64,000 bases of DNA from Flectonema sp. DT1601 (lineage: Eukaryota > Euglenozoa > Diplonemea > Diplonemida > Diplonemidae): positions 372,001 to 436,000 of the forward strand of contig OZ025782.1 of NCBI GenBank assembly GCA_964019425.1, written 5' to 3'. The first letter of the stretch is position 1; the number at the start of each line of letters is the position of its first letter. The position numbers and the translations under genes were made by a program. A model generated the notes under the pieces. The model had not been told where the DNA came from, ran no database searches, and saw only the letters and a program-made list of their open reading frames with translations. This document shows, in pieces, positions 51,395 to 62,191 of this stretch.

Positions 51395-52383
51395 CTATGC
51401 AGCGTTGTATTTTCTCTCTACTGCATTTCCAGCGGATGTACAAAGACAACGAAGAGAATATTTATTAAAAGAATGGTACAGTGGTCCTGTCACGTGGTTT
51501 TCATCAGGAAGGAATCCAGAGTTTTGTGAAACAGCCTGTTTTTTTTTTTTTTTTTGATTTTTTGTATATTTAAGAAGAAAATTTTTTTTAAAAAAAAAAA
51601 AAAATAGCAACAACAAACATAGTGCATTCGAAGGTTGCAGTACCCTCTTCCAGAAGTCGCTGATAAAATATAAACACGACCTTCCCACGGATCAGGAGCA
51701 ATGACTAAGGAACGTCCTCCAAGTTCTGTTGTTGTTCGGCCTCCGATCCTCCTACGGGCAGCAATATTTTCTTCACCACATCTACGATGTACGAAGTATC
51801 CCCCGATAACATCACCAGGATATGATTGTATTGGTGCTGATGGTTCCGAAGGTGTTTTCGAGAATGGCCACCACGATGACTTTTTAATCTCAATTTTTTC
51901 CACATTTTTTTCACTAACCTCATCATATCCATACTCAGAAGGCGGGAGGAAGTTACATGATTCCACCTGCTCTTTAGTTATTATATCTAGTGGTTCATCT
52001 AATCCCCTTTCACGAGCATCAAAGTATCTAAATTTCGACAACATGAATCCCCTTGCGAATTCGTTTAATATTTCTTCAGTTGACGGTTCCTTCCCAAAGG
52101 GAAGTTTACATTGATATTGAATACCTACTTTATATCCGATTTCAGATCCCAACATATGGCAATACCAGTCCATTAATCTGTCTACAGTTTGAAGGTATTG
52201 GACGGGTGTTCTCATTTGCATTCCTCCTTCTAAGTTAGTTTTTCTATTGTACCAAACAAAGCTAACAAGTGATACGAATCCAGCCTTGAATCCAAACCGC
52301 ATTAATCTAGCGCCGGTGTTTCTACTTCCGAAATCGAGGGTTGCACCCTGCTCGAAAATAGTTGGTCCTCGAAAAGACGACAT
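51395..52383 (-). CDS. Unknown single-pass protein, two exons, 301 aa
   Basis: I do not recognise the family. Exon 1 is 52383-51619 and exon 2 is 51535-51395; the 83-base intron is GT-AG with a long A/T tract, phase 0, and joining restores one frame. Residues ~28-46 (RFGFKAGFVSLVSFVWYN) could be a single membrane segment. A central region includes YLQTVDRLMDWYCHMLGSEI and FARGFMLSKFRYFDARERGL; the C-terminal domain has GRVYILSATSGRG. The short hydrophobic N-terminus without a clear signal peptidase site fits an organelle-membrane anchored protein, but this is inference. Twenty-five bases before the ATG is CCATTTTTCAG, a good splice-acceptor-like sequence. Confidence 0.75.
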
Positions 52384-52489
52384 AATTTATAATTTCTTTT
52401 GAGTTTACTGAAAAATGGAGAATAACAGTGAGGAGTGAGTAACCTTTTTTTCGAGAATAATCTAAAACACCTCTTCACCTCTACCATTG

Positions 52490-52560
52490 CTTGATTTTAA
52501 CATTAGTTTTTAGATGCAGTGAAGTAATTTATTTAGGGTTTCGAGAGTAATCCATATACC
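52490..52560. repeat. Fragment of the ~277 bp repeat element
   Basis: TTTTAACATTAGTTTTTAGATGCAGTGA followed by TTTAGGGTTTCGAGAG matches the region 20915-20975 of the tandem array with changes. It lies in the spacer upstream of the 301-residue gene. Confidence 0.5.
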
Positions 52561-52777
52561 CCTCTTTACCTCTATTCTCTCATAGAAAAAAAGAGTATAT
52601 TATGACTGAGTGGGGGGGATGTAAGATGATTCATAAAAATGAAACTAAAAAAAGAAAAAACTTGAATCTAATTCAGTTGCAGGACGCCGTTCGTGCAAAG
52701 CAAATGTCCAAAACAAACAAAAAAAACCGACTTCACCAACAAACTGATTACACCGTGTAAGTAGTGTACCAGTTGTG

Positions 52778-53251
52778 CTACGTGATTGGTACTAAGGATG
52801 CTTTTAGAACTGGAAGCTTACCAAGACTGTTGTTTTTGTTTTTTTTTTTTGTTTTTTTTTTTGAAAACAAAATATCAAAATTTCAGCTACAAAAAAAAAA
52901 CCCCACATACCCATTTTTTTTTTTTAACATCACACATTCTCCATCGGTTCCCATTAAACAAGTTTTCTTAAGGGAAGTTAAACCAGCACCAGTACCTGTG
53001 TTTGGATAAGAATGTAATAAAGGTCGTTGTATCGGTGATGAGATGAGTGATAATCACACTCACATACCCTGAGATAAAGCTGCTTCGAAATCTGGTTTTA
53101 CTTTACGAACACCAAGCTGTTGGGGCGAAGCTTTTGATAATATTAATTGCGCACCACTTGAGGAACTCGCTGGTAGTGATCCACACCCTGACGCCGTGTA
53201 GATCGCCGACACCGCCTCACAGAAATGTTTATCACGACTTCCAAAAGCCAT
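52778..53251 (-). CDS. Small protein of unknown function, three exons, 105 aa
   Basis: I do not recognise it. Exons: 53251-53068, 52995-52911 and 52826-52778. Both introns begin GTATGT and end CAG, and the exon lengths (184, 85, 49) sum to 318, an exact multiple of three with a terminal TAG. The protein begins MAFGSRDKHFCEAVSAIYTA, has a Ser-rich linker, a basic/hydrophobic middle (SLKKTCLMGTDGECVMLKKN) and ends LGKLPVLKASLVPIT. It is soluble with no signal peptide or membrane segment. The intron structure is my own reconstruction; the second exon ends in an A run. Acceptor-like AATTTCAG lies about 33 bases 5' of the start. Confidence 0.6.
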
Positions 53252-53894
53252 GTTTTTTTTCTTTGTGTGTTGTGTTGTGTAAGCTGAAATTAGTGAAATA
53301 GAATTCCAATTACTCTCTATGAGAGATTAGACAAACAGCTCAGTTTGGTGGAAGTAGTAAAACTTGAAACTGACTTCCAGTAGTAACAAGATGACGAATT
53401 ATCTTTCTTTGTTAAGTAATTCCTGTTGAGGAGTGAAACGTACTTCATTCATTCTATTCGTGTGTGAGTGATGTTTCTCTGAAATCCCTGCAAACACCTC
53501 ATCTATTTATGTATCCCTGCATGTTAATTATTCATAATACGAAAAACGAAATAAATAAATAAAAGAAAAGTAACAACAAACAATCGAATATAAAGCTGGG
53601 ACTACCAAAAGAGAGGGACGAACGTAGGAAGACTTATTCTAGTGCGAGACAAGAGAATAAATAACTTTTATATGGAAAAAAAAAAATAATAATTAAAATA
53701 AAAATAAAAATAACAAATTGTTAAGACACCAAACAATTTTGAGAAATTCTCTGTCGGAACTCAAGTGATACAAATATTTGTGATAAGATGGTAAACTTAA
53801 ATAAACAATCTGGTAACAAATGAGGAGGAGTTTCTTGTTTTGATTTCGTACATTGGTGAGCGTAACGAGGTTTGCGGGTTTTTTCGGGTCACAG

Positions 53895-54000
53895 TATCAG
53901 GGAAGTCAAAACCTCCGGGAAGCTCACAGTAAATTCGATACCACAACACGCGAGACCCTCACAACCGAGGAGAGACGTGAGCTAATCAGAAGTAACGATC
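53895..54000 (-). repeat. Diverged SINE-like repeat (A/B subfamily)
   Basis: TCAGGGAAGTCAAAACCTCC, TTCGATACCACAACACGCGAG and GAGGAGAGACGTGAGC in family order. A copy of the CTTGAAACTGGCTAAAACG block follows at ~54070, as beside the SDR genes. Confidence 0.55.
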
Positions 54001-55589
54001 TATACACAAACGTTTCGATAGCTGGTGGGTGTAGAATCGAGGGGGGTAACTTTATACTAATATTAAAATGGAAGGCAACTTGAAACTGGCTAAAACGAGA
54101 ATAGAGTTCGGCCAATATAGCAGGGGGGCTAACTGTTTTTTTTGATCATATATTTATAGTAATAATAATATCTGTATTGTTATAATAAAAACGCATAAGC
54201 GCCAGTTATGATACAGTCGACTAAAAGGTAAACACTCCGCAGGTTGACATAGAGAGTTTCTAACTCAGATGCAGAGCACTGAATTTGAAGGGAATTGAGG
54301 GGGGATAACTGTTTTTTTAATGATATAACCGTTGTTGTATCAAAAGGTAGACTAATACAAACAATTAGTAATTTATGATACATGTTGACTACGTGATTAC
54401 AGGGGGGGGGTTAAGAAGAGAGAAAGAAAATAACCATCCCCCTCCCTAAGCAAGATTCACTTGCAACAGTAAGAAAACAAAATTTAAAAAAAAAAAAAAA
54501 AAAAAAATCAGAAATCAGAAATCAGAAATTCAACCAAAGCCATCACGATACAACAATATGGTTTTTTCACTAACATAAAAAAAAATTTAAAAAAAAAAAT
54601 CGTGAAATCGCAAAAAAAAAAAAAAAAAAAAGTAATAAAAAGAGAGGGAACAAAAAAAAATTCCTTACATTTTTTTTTTTTTTTTGACAGCTACAACCTT
54701 CCAGCAAGAATATATAGAGGTGAGCTTGCTCAGTACTTGGATGCAGGAAAACTAATTTCTTTCATCCCTTCGATAGAAGGATATTTCAAAAACATAAATG
54801 GGGTTCTACAGACCGTGTAGGATACGTTATGCACGAGGGCAAAGTTCTGTAACCAGACGTCTAAAACACGGATCAATCAGTTTAGTCAGTAAAAACACAA
54901 TTAATTACATAATATTAATAGCAACTAATTGCAGACAAGAGGAAGAGGAATGAGATTCCCAATCTAAACAACAGAAGGAAAGGGAAAAAAAAAAAGAAGG
55001 GAAATAAAAAAAAAAATCATTTCCCCCTCAACTAAATAGAAGTGATATGCGAAACATTAAAATTGTAGTAACCAGAATTAAGCAGTGTGAACGCCTATTT
55101 TATGCAACCGAGTAACAGTTAAGCGAACTCTCCAAAAGAAAGGGGGAAAAAAAAGTTTCAACACGGGCTACTACATCAGAGATACGTAGCCTCATTGCTT
55201 ATCTTGGAGAGGAGAAAAGAAAAAAAAGAAATATCAGATAGCCTAAATTGTCTTTGAGCTACCAACAAACCTAATTTGGTTTACATTACTCTGAGACTTA
55301 CCTTATACGTAATAAAGTCTAGCGAATCTAGGATCAGGTTTAAAAAAGGCCTGAAAGCAGATCTACCACAGAAACTGATAATGCCAAGCCAAGCAAACAG
55401 AGTTTTGAGACAACAAAAAAAAAAAAAAAAAAAAAAAAAAAAAGCAAAGCAAAGAATACATCCGTTACCTTTAGAAGGGAGAGAGAAAGAACGGACCAAA
55501 ACTGTTTGATCCAATTCATGCGAACGATAGTTGTTCGTCCATTAATAATAACCTTTGTCTCTGTGCCCTGATGTGGATTCATACAAAGG

Positions 55590-55748
55590 ATTTCCTATTT
55601 ATTTATTTACGAACTCCTTAGGAAGCCAAAAAAGAAATCAGGAAAAAGCTCAACAGGGTAAACAGTTAGATCGCTACCAGCCAACCGTGAGACTCTCACA
55701 GACGTGTAAGAGACGTGCAATAACCTGAAACAAATGACTTATCTAAAA
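55590..55748 (-). repeat. SINE-like repeat family A, partial
   Basis: TATTTATTTATTTACGAACT end, AAGCTCAACAGGGTAAACAG, the GTGAGACTCTCACAGACG palindrome and GAGACGTGCAATAACCTGAA. The far end (the GAGCAGACAG side) is missing. Confidence 0.65.
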
Positions 55749-56314
55749 ATATAAGGCATTAAAAATTATAAAAAAATAAAAAATTGGAAACAACAAGAGT
55801 AAATTGGCAACCAAATTTAAGATATCCTTGTCGATGTCAAGCAATTTTTTTTTTTTTTTTTTCAATTTATTTATTTATAAAAATCCCAGGAGCAGTTCTT
55901 TTGCTTTCTTTGTCAGAAGTCGGAATTCAGATTTGAGAAAAGAAAACCAGTAGGTCTTTTGAGTTTAAGAAGTTTTTTTTTTTTTTTTTTTTTTTTTTCA
56001 TCTCAAATAACAAAGAAAAGTTTCAAAAATCTGAGCCTGAGAGGCTTATTACAATAGTGGAAAGAGAAAAAAACCCGCAAAACCTTTTATTTTTTTTTAA
56101 AATTTTAAAAAATTTAAAAAAAAAAAAAAGGAAAATGGGGGGTTTCTGAATTAATGAATTAATTTCTACTAGTGAATACAAAAAAAAAAAAAAAATAATA
56201 ATAATATTCAGCTGACAAGAGATTAAAACAGGAATGAAAAAAACCTGCAAACCTGTATAAAAAAAAACAATTGTCAATAGTTAGCACTAGCTAGTTTTGT
56301 AATCCAACGTTAAC

Positions 56315-56375
56315 CGTAGGGGATGAGCACTCAAGGGAGGTACTCACAGTAACAGAAGACCAATTCGAAACCGAA
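56315..56375. repeat. Dispersed repeat family E copy
   Basis: CAAGGGAGGTACTCACAGTAACAGAAGACC, shared with 57555-57615, 18475 and 19145. Confidence 0.5.
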
Positions 56376-56394
56376 TTGTGTTTTACATCAGACT

Positions 56395-56450
56395 TAGCTA
56401 GCAAAATACAAACTGTTGACTACGAGGGGTCTGGGTAGCCCGCATCAGTC
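56395..56450 (-). repeat. Structured repeat family C, fragment
   Basis: GCAAAATACAAACTGTTGAC then GAGGGGTCTGGGTAGCCCGC. Only the first hairpin region is retained, and one change weakens its CTGATG/CATCAG stem. Confidence 0.6.
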
Positions 56451-57554
56451 AGGACTGAGAAAACTAACTTAGATAAAATGGTATTACGATATACTTGACT
56501 ATAAAGGTAATGTCGAAATTTTGGAAAAAAAAATCCCACTTCAACAAATCCCTCATTTTTTTTATTTTTTTTTTTTGATAAAATGTTACTCAGTCCGCAA
56601 TCAAGCACAGAACTGGTATTTTTTTTTTTTTTTTTTGCATGCAGTATGATAAAATTTTATTGTTGTTTTTTTTTGTTTTTTAAATATCAAAATCAACACA
56701 AACCTCCCAGTATTATCAGGAAGAAGTGACAGGATGAGATACCTTTCTAACATACGTAGCAGGAAACATCAACCTGACTGGTAAAATGAAATCGATTCTT
56801 AAAAAAAAAAAAAAAAAGGTTGGAACCAAAATAGTTAAAAATAAGGTTTTTAACATCACGTAATGTCCACTAACATGAAACATACGTGGCATACACTCCT
56901 CATGGATAGATAGAGAAGCCCCCTCACATTACATAAATGTGAGTAGACCCAATCTTTTATAAGGATTGCTGCCTTAAAAAAAAAACCCATATAATTATCG
57001 TTTAAATAAGACAGAATGAAAAGCCAAAGGAAAAGGTTTTTTTTTCATCACGCGATGTCTACCTCAAAAATAACTGAAAACACACGTGGTCTACACTTCG
57101 TTGGAAATACACAAACAGGAGGAGGTAACCCCCAAAACTGTTGCGAAATGTCAATCCCAAGAGTGGATTAAAAGATGTGCGCCAATAAATAATTCAAAAA
57201 AAAGAAATGTGTTTTTTTTTGGTATCAGCGTATTCAGGACGAATTGACTCGGAGGAAAGAAAAGAAAATCAGATTCCGACATAACAACTGAGTAGACATA
57301 AAAAAAAGAAAAGTTTTCAACGTAAGATAACAAGTTAATTAAAGCTGATTATGATTTCAAACAGAATTGTAAACTGTAACCAACTAACGCCTTTCTTGCC
57401 TATTATGAAAGTTGTCTTTCCCCAAGTAAGTTACCATTATATATGTCGGGGTCGTCTTTAAATAATACGAAGTGAAGTACCACTACCTGTACGCAATACC
57501 TTTTTTTTTTTTTTTTTTTTTTTTAAAGTTTTTTTAATCCAACGCAAGCCGTAT

Positions 57555-57615
57555 GCTACGAGTACTCCAGGGAGGTACTCACAGCAACAGAGGACTCAAT
57601 CTGTAGTCGTTTCCG
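57555..57615. repeat. Dispersed repeat family E copy
   Basis: CAGGGAGGTACTCACAGCAA then AGGACTCAATCTGTAGTCG; closest to the copy at 56315. Confidence 0.5.
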
Positions 57616-57854
57616 AAGACTCAGCACCGGATAAGTACACAATAATAAAATAAGAAACTGTACTCGAAAAGAACTTTGAAACTATAGGGTAGTCCGCGTA
57701 TAAAGTAAACAAGAATTGAAGAACAGGTCGCAAAAAAAAAGAAAGAAAAAAAAACAGAAATTACATCCCAGCTGAGGACTTTGGTTATAACCCTAACTAA
57801 AGTTTTACAGCGAGTACCTCAATTGAGTTTTTTTTTTTTTTTTTTTTTTGAAAA

Positions 57855-57965
57855 ATCAGGGAAGTCAAAAAAGACTCTGGGAAAAGCTCACAGTAGGGGT
57901 AACAATAATTCGATACCACAACACGTGAGACTCTCACAGCCGATAAATAGACGTAAGTTAACAAG
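57855..57965 (-). repeat. Diverged SINE-like repeat (A/B subfamily)
   Basis: TCAGGGAAGTCAAAAAAGAC, TTCGATACCACAACACGTGAG, the CTCTCACAG half-palindrome and GATAAATAGACG, in family order. Confidence 0.55.
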
Positions 57966-58059
57966 TACCCACACCCCACCACATAAAAAATATAACGAAA
58001 AACTACAACTAAAAAAGAAACAAAAAAAGACAGAGAGCCAAACAATACACAAAATACAA

Positions 58060-58636
58060 CGAGATGAGAGCAATTTCTCAATCAGATCGGCGGTCAGCAT
58101 GAACGGCTCTCTCTCAACCACGTGATAGGGGTGAAAAAACTTTTTAAAAAATGATAACTTAAATACAAAAAAAAAAAAAAAATATCAAGCACTTGCTTGA
58201 CTGGAAAAAACAAAAAAAAAAGAAATATTTGTACGTTAGAAAAAAAAATAAACACACAAATAGGAAATACATACTTCTGACCCTATAGACTTGACTATAA
58301 ATCTGGTTATTTGGGAACACTTGCTACCAGGATGATCATCCCATGCTACGTGATGCTTGATGATAAAAACAAAAAACCATTCAAATAAGCCTTATACCGA
58401 AACTATTTTAGATTAAGAGCTGTTTTAATTATAAAAGTCATGTCTTCTTATTTTTTTTTTTTCAGTTAATCGCAGACAAAAAGTATTACGGGCGCACAGG
58501 GAAATAGATAACATTTTGTCAATAATAAATAAAACGGCTTGAATTAGTTTAGTTTAGTTAGCAAAATACAAACTGATGACTACGAGGGGTCTGGGTAGCC
58601 CGCATCAATATGAATTCTTTTCCGACTTTTGTCGGT

Positions 58637-58674
<38 letters not shown>

Positions 58675-58765
58675 ACAGTCCGCAAATACAAGGATGAGAG
58701 CTCTTTCTCAATCAGATTGTGGTCAGCAGCCACCTCGACCACGTGGTAGGGGTGAAAAAAAGAAA
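58060..58765. repeat. Pair of ~75 bp direct repeats around a repeat C fragment
   Basis: GATGAGAGCAATTTCTCAATCAGAT ... CCACGTGATAGGGGTGAAA at ~58060-58137 recurs as GATGAGAGCTCTTTCTCAATC ... CCACGTGGTAGGGGTGAAA at ~58692-58760. A fragment of repeat C (58545-58607, first hairpin only) lies between them. Confidence 0.65.
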
Positions 58766-59734
58766 CTAATGTCAAAATTAGATTAGATTAATTGATTGAT
58801 TTCGTAATTTTGATATCACAACAAATACAGTGAACTATGGCAGCTACTAAAGGTATTGTGAACCATCTCAACAAAAAAAAAGAACCTTTAAAAAGTAATC
58901 ATTTTTCGTATTTAAAAAAAAAGAAAAATAATAATCCAAAATACCCTCCATGCGTATATATCCGGAGGAGGATGAAGACCATACGTAGTTTTCGTATTTT
59001 TTCTCTTTTTGTTGTTTTTAAATGTGCGTTTTAACCACCAATGTCTTTATTAATCAAAAACGAGAGTGTGGGGATCGAAGATGATCAGATAACCGTCGTA
59101 GTCCACTACTGTAAACGATGTCGTCTCAGGATCGAGAGATATCAAGAAAATCGAGTTTTGTCAGGCTGCCGTAGGAGAGATTTAATAAGAAAGTCGTAAG
59201 GGAGACTTGGATAAAAAAATCAAGTAGGGGAAGGGGAGTGAAAAAAAAATCGCACGCTTTTTTTTTTTTTTTTTTTTTTTTTCTCCTCCCTTTGTCAGGA
59301 TAACAGTCTCGACGATCCCTCCCACGAGTGGGAGATAAGAATATGATACGCTTGCAGGCCACGAGATCCGATTAAAAAAATGAAACTCGCAGTTCAACCA
59401 CAGGCAAAAATAATTATTATTAAAAAAAAAAAAAAAAAAAATTCTTATCACACATTCCCCAAAGCAGTTTTGTAAACAAAAAAAAAAAGTTCGGTTTTTT
59501 CATCCTGAAAAAGATGAAATCCGAAAATGTTTTTGCAACCCAAAAAACTTGCGGGCGTACTGAGCTATATTTGTTTTCATAAATAATAGGAACAATGCGG
59601 GTGAGTTTGGCAATGTAGAAAAAACATTAATAACCCTTTCTAATACTCAAAGCTAAGGCTAAAATGCCCAGGCTCAATTGTTTGTCCTAGCACAATGTGA
59701 TTTTCCCTTTTTTTTTTTTTTTTTTTTTTTTTTT

Positions 59735-59915
59735 AGTTTAGTTTAGTTAGCAAAATACAAACTGATGACTACGAGGGGTCTGGGTAGCCCGCATCAGTAA
59801 GGACCCAATCGCGAAGATTGTAGTTTCATAGTATTGGCTGGAAGTGATCGACTTCCAGCCTCCACCTTGCCCAGAGGCTAACAGGTTGTAAACAACTAAA
59901 GAAAATAAAAGAGAA
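59735..59915 (-). repeat. Structured repeat family C, near-full copy
   Basis: Same three hairpins and the same orientation as 23430 and 48895; identical 10 bp stem. It is preceded by a T run and TTTAGTTTAGTTTAGTTAG, the reverse of a CTAAA-type tail. Confidence 0.75.
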
Positions 59916-61809
59916 ATTTTAATCATTTTTTTTTTCCAAATGCAAAAAAAAAAAAAAAATGCAAATTAGGAATTGTATAGGGTAGAAAAGGCGTTTAAAA
60001 GTTATTGGGGTCAAACACCCAGAAAACCACCACCCTTGAATGAAAAAAAATTTCATTTTCGAGCCGAGTGTTCTGAAAAATGCGTAATAAACACACCTCA
60101 CAATTAATAACAGAACTTTTTTGTCTTATATTCTTAGAGAACTTTTTTTTTTTTTTTTTTTTTCAAAAAAAAAATAAATAAAACAATTAGGGAAAGAAAG
60201 AAGAATAAGAAAAAAAAAAAAAAGAGGAGGGAAAAAAAAAAACACTATCCATTGAAATTAGGGAAGACGAGACTCTCACTGGTGGTAAGATATGCTACTA
60301 TTCTTCAAAGCAAATATTGACTAAATTCGTTCCGTAGTCGACACACCAACTTTGTGGAATCTTTTTTATTTAAAAAAAATTTGAAGCAAAAAAAAGAAGA
60401 AAAAAAAAAACAATAAAATAAAATAAAACTAACAATAGGGCTTCACCAGTACTGACTGCTATGCAAAAAAAAATACCACAGCGAAGAGCGCCATTTGACA
60501 CAACAAAGCTGTGAGACCAGTCAAGCAGTGTAAAGGTGGCTACTACAGAAGAGGGGAACAACAAAAAAAAAAAAAAAAAAAAAAAGAGGTAAAACCCCGC
60601 TTGCTTTAAATGCAAGCCAAGGAAGACAAGATTACTCACATTCGGTCTTCAAACAGAACTTCGAGTGTGACAAACTGCTGTCTGACGATTCTTAATAATA
60701 ATAAAAAACATTAAAAAAATAATAATAATAATTCTGTGAAAAGAAAAAAAAAAAAAAAGAAAAAATATCGCAAAATCATAAAAAAAAAATAACAAGAATT
60801 CAGAGGAGAGGGAAGGATAAAAAAAAATAAAAAATAATTATAAATAAATTTAAAAAAAAAAGGGGGAATGGAGTGATACCGTACCAAGCATGGAATAAGA
60901 GCTTCACATGATTTTCACTACAGCTGCTTACAACGTTACAGGAAACCCAGGAATCTATTTTTTCCAACCCAAGAAATAAATTCACGAAAACCATTCCTGC
61001 TTATAATATTAGTATAAATGGCTGCCAGTTAATTTTTAAAAAAATAAACCCCCCCCCCCAACATAAAAAGTTTTTTCAATCAAAAAATGCAAAAAAAGAA
61101 AATTCGTAGGACACAACAAAACAAACAATTGGGTTGGTTTTTCGGGTTAAGATTTAAAAATCATTCTTTCTACGTGACAGGAATCCAGGAAAAAAAAAAT
61201 TTTTTTTCCAGTCCAAGAAATTCACGAGAGGTATCATCACCGTGTACAATATATTTTATCTTTTTTAGTTATTTTAATCTAACGTTGCTGTTTTTTTTAT
61301 GTTCTGAGTTTGCTACTTAACTCACAGCAAAACAAAGGTTATAAATATAATTATCTTTTTTTTGTGTTAAGAAATAAAGAGAACTTCTTAGGTACGGAAA
61401 CACTTCCACAAAAAAGGAGAAAAAAAAAAAAAAGCTGTAACAAAACATCGTCAGCCTTTTTTTATTTTTATTTTCTTTTTTTTTTTTTTTTTTTTTTCAA
61501 TAGTGAGATAAAATAATTTAAAATAAGTGGGGTGAAAAAAAAAAAAAGAACAAAAAAAAACTCAGCTAATGTGAGTTTCGCTGATGCCAAATAAAAATAA
61601 AAAAATAGTTTTTATTGTATACAAGTTGTAACTGTGTACCAGTCCCCTTGATATTTTTTTTTTTTGATAGTTTGTTTGTTTTTTGTTTTTTTCCATCATA
61701 CTTGCAAAAGGTCACAAAAAAACAATCCCGATTCGGAATGATACACCCACCGTGATGAGGGACAAGCAGCATAAAAATAATAGCGATAAATAAAACTTAA
61801 TTTGGTCTA

Positions 61810-61935
61810 AGAAACCACCCCGCGCCCTGTAGACGACCCAATCACGGAGATTGTGCTTTATAGCTTTCGGCTGGGAATATCAATTCCCAGCTGTCCACCT
61901 TGCTCAGCAAAGTGAACAAACAAAAACAACTAAAA
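61810..61935 (-). repeat. Structured repeat family C, diverged member
   Basis: Keeps GACCCAATCACGGAGATTG (hairpin CAATC/GATTG) and the TCCACCTTGC block. In the long stem it has GGCTGGGAAT/ATTCCCAGC in place of GGCTGGAAGT/ACTTCCAGCC. Two base pairs have changed on both sides, so pairing is preserved. Confidence 0.65.
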
Positions 61936-62191
61936 AAAAGTTGAAGAGATATCAAACATCAAAATATTTTATCACTTTTTTTTTTTTTTTTTTTAAGTTG
62001 ATTTTGTTTGTTTTTTTAAAAGAAAAAAAAAAAAAAAAATTGCCTTTATAAGCAGGTTGTATTTTAAAAAAAAAAAAAAATTGAGAGGCGCAGAGAGGGA
62101 GAAAATTACATTAAAAAAAAAAAAAATAAAAAAAATCTGCGATGAAAAGAATTAAAAAAATACAAATAATAATAATAATAATAAACGACTA

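Larger units (their letters stand above)
53260..62191. other. Gene-free repeat-rich interval
   Basis: About 8.9 kb without a supportable gene. It contains SINE-like copies, four copies or fragments of structured repeat C, repeat E copies, a ~75 bp direct repeat pair (58060-58140 and 58690-58765) and very many A or T runs. Confidence 0.65.
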
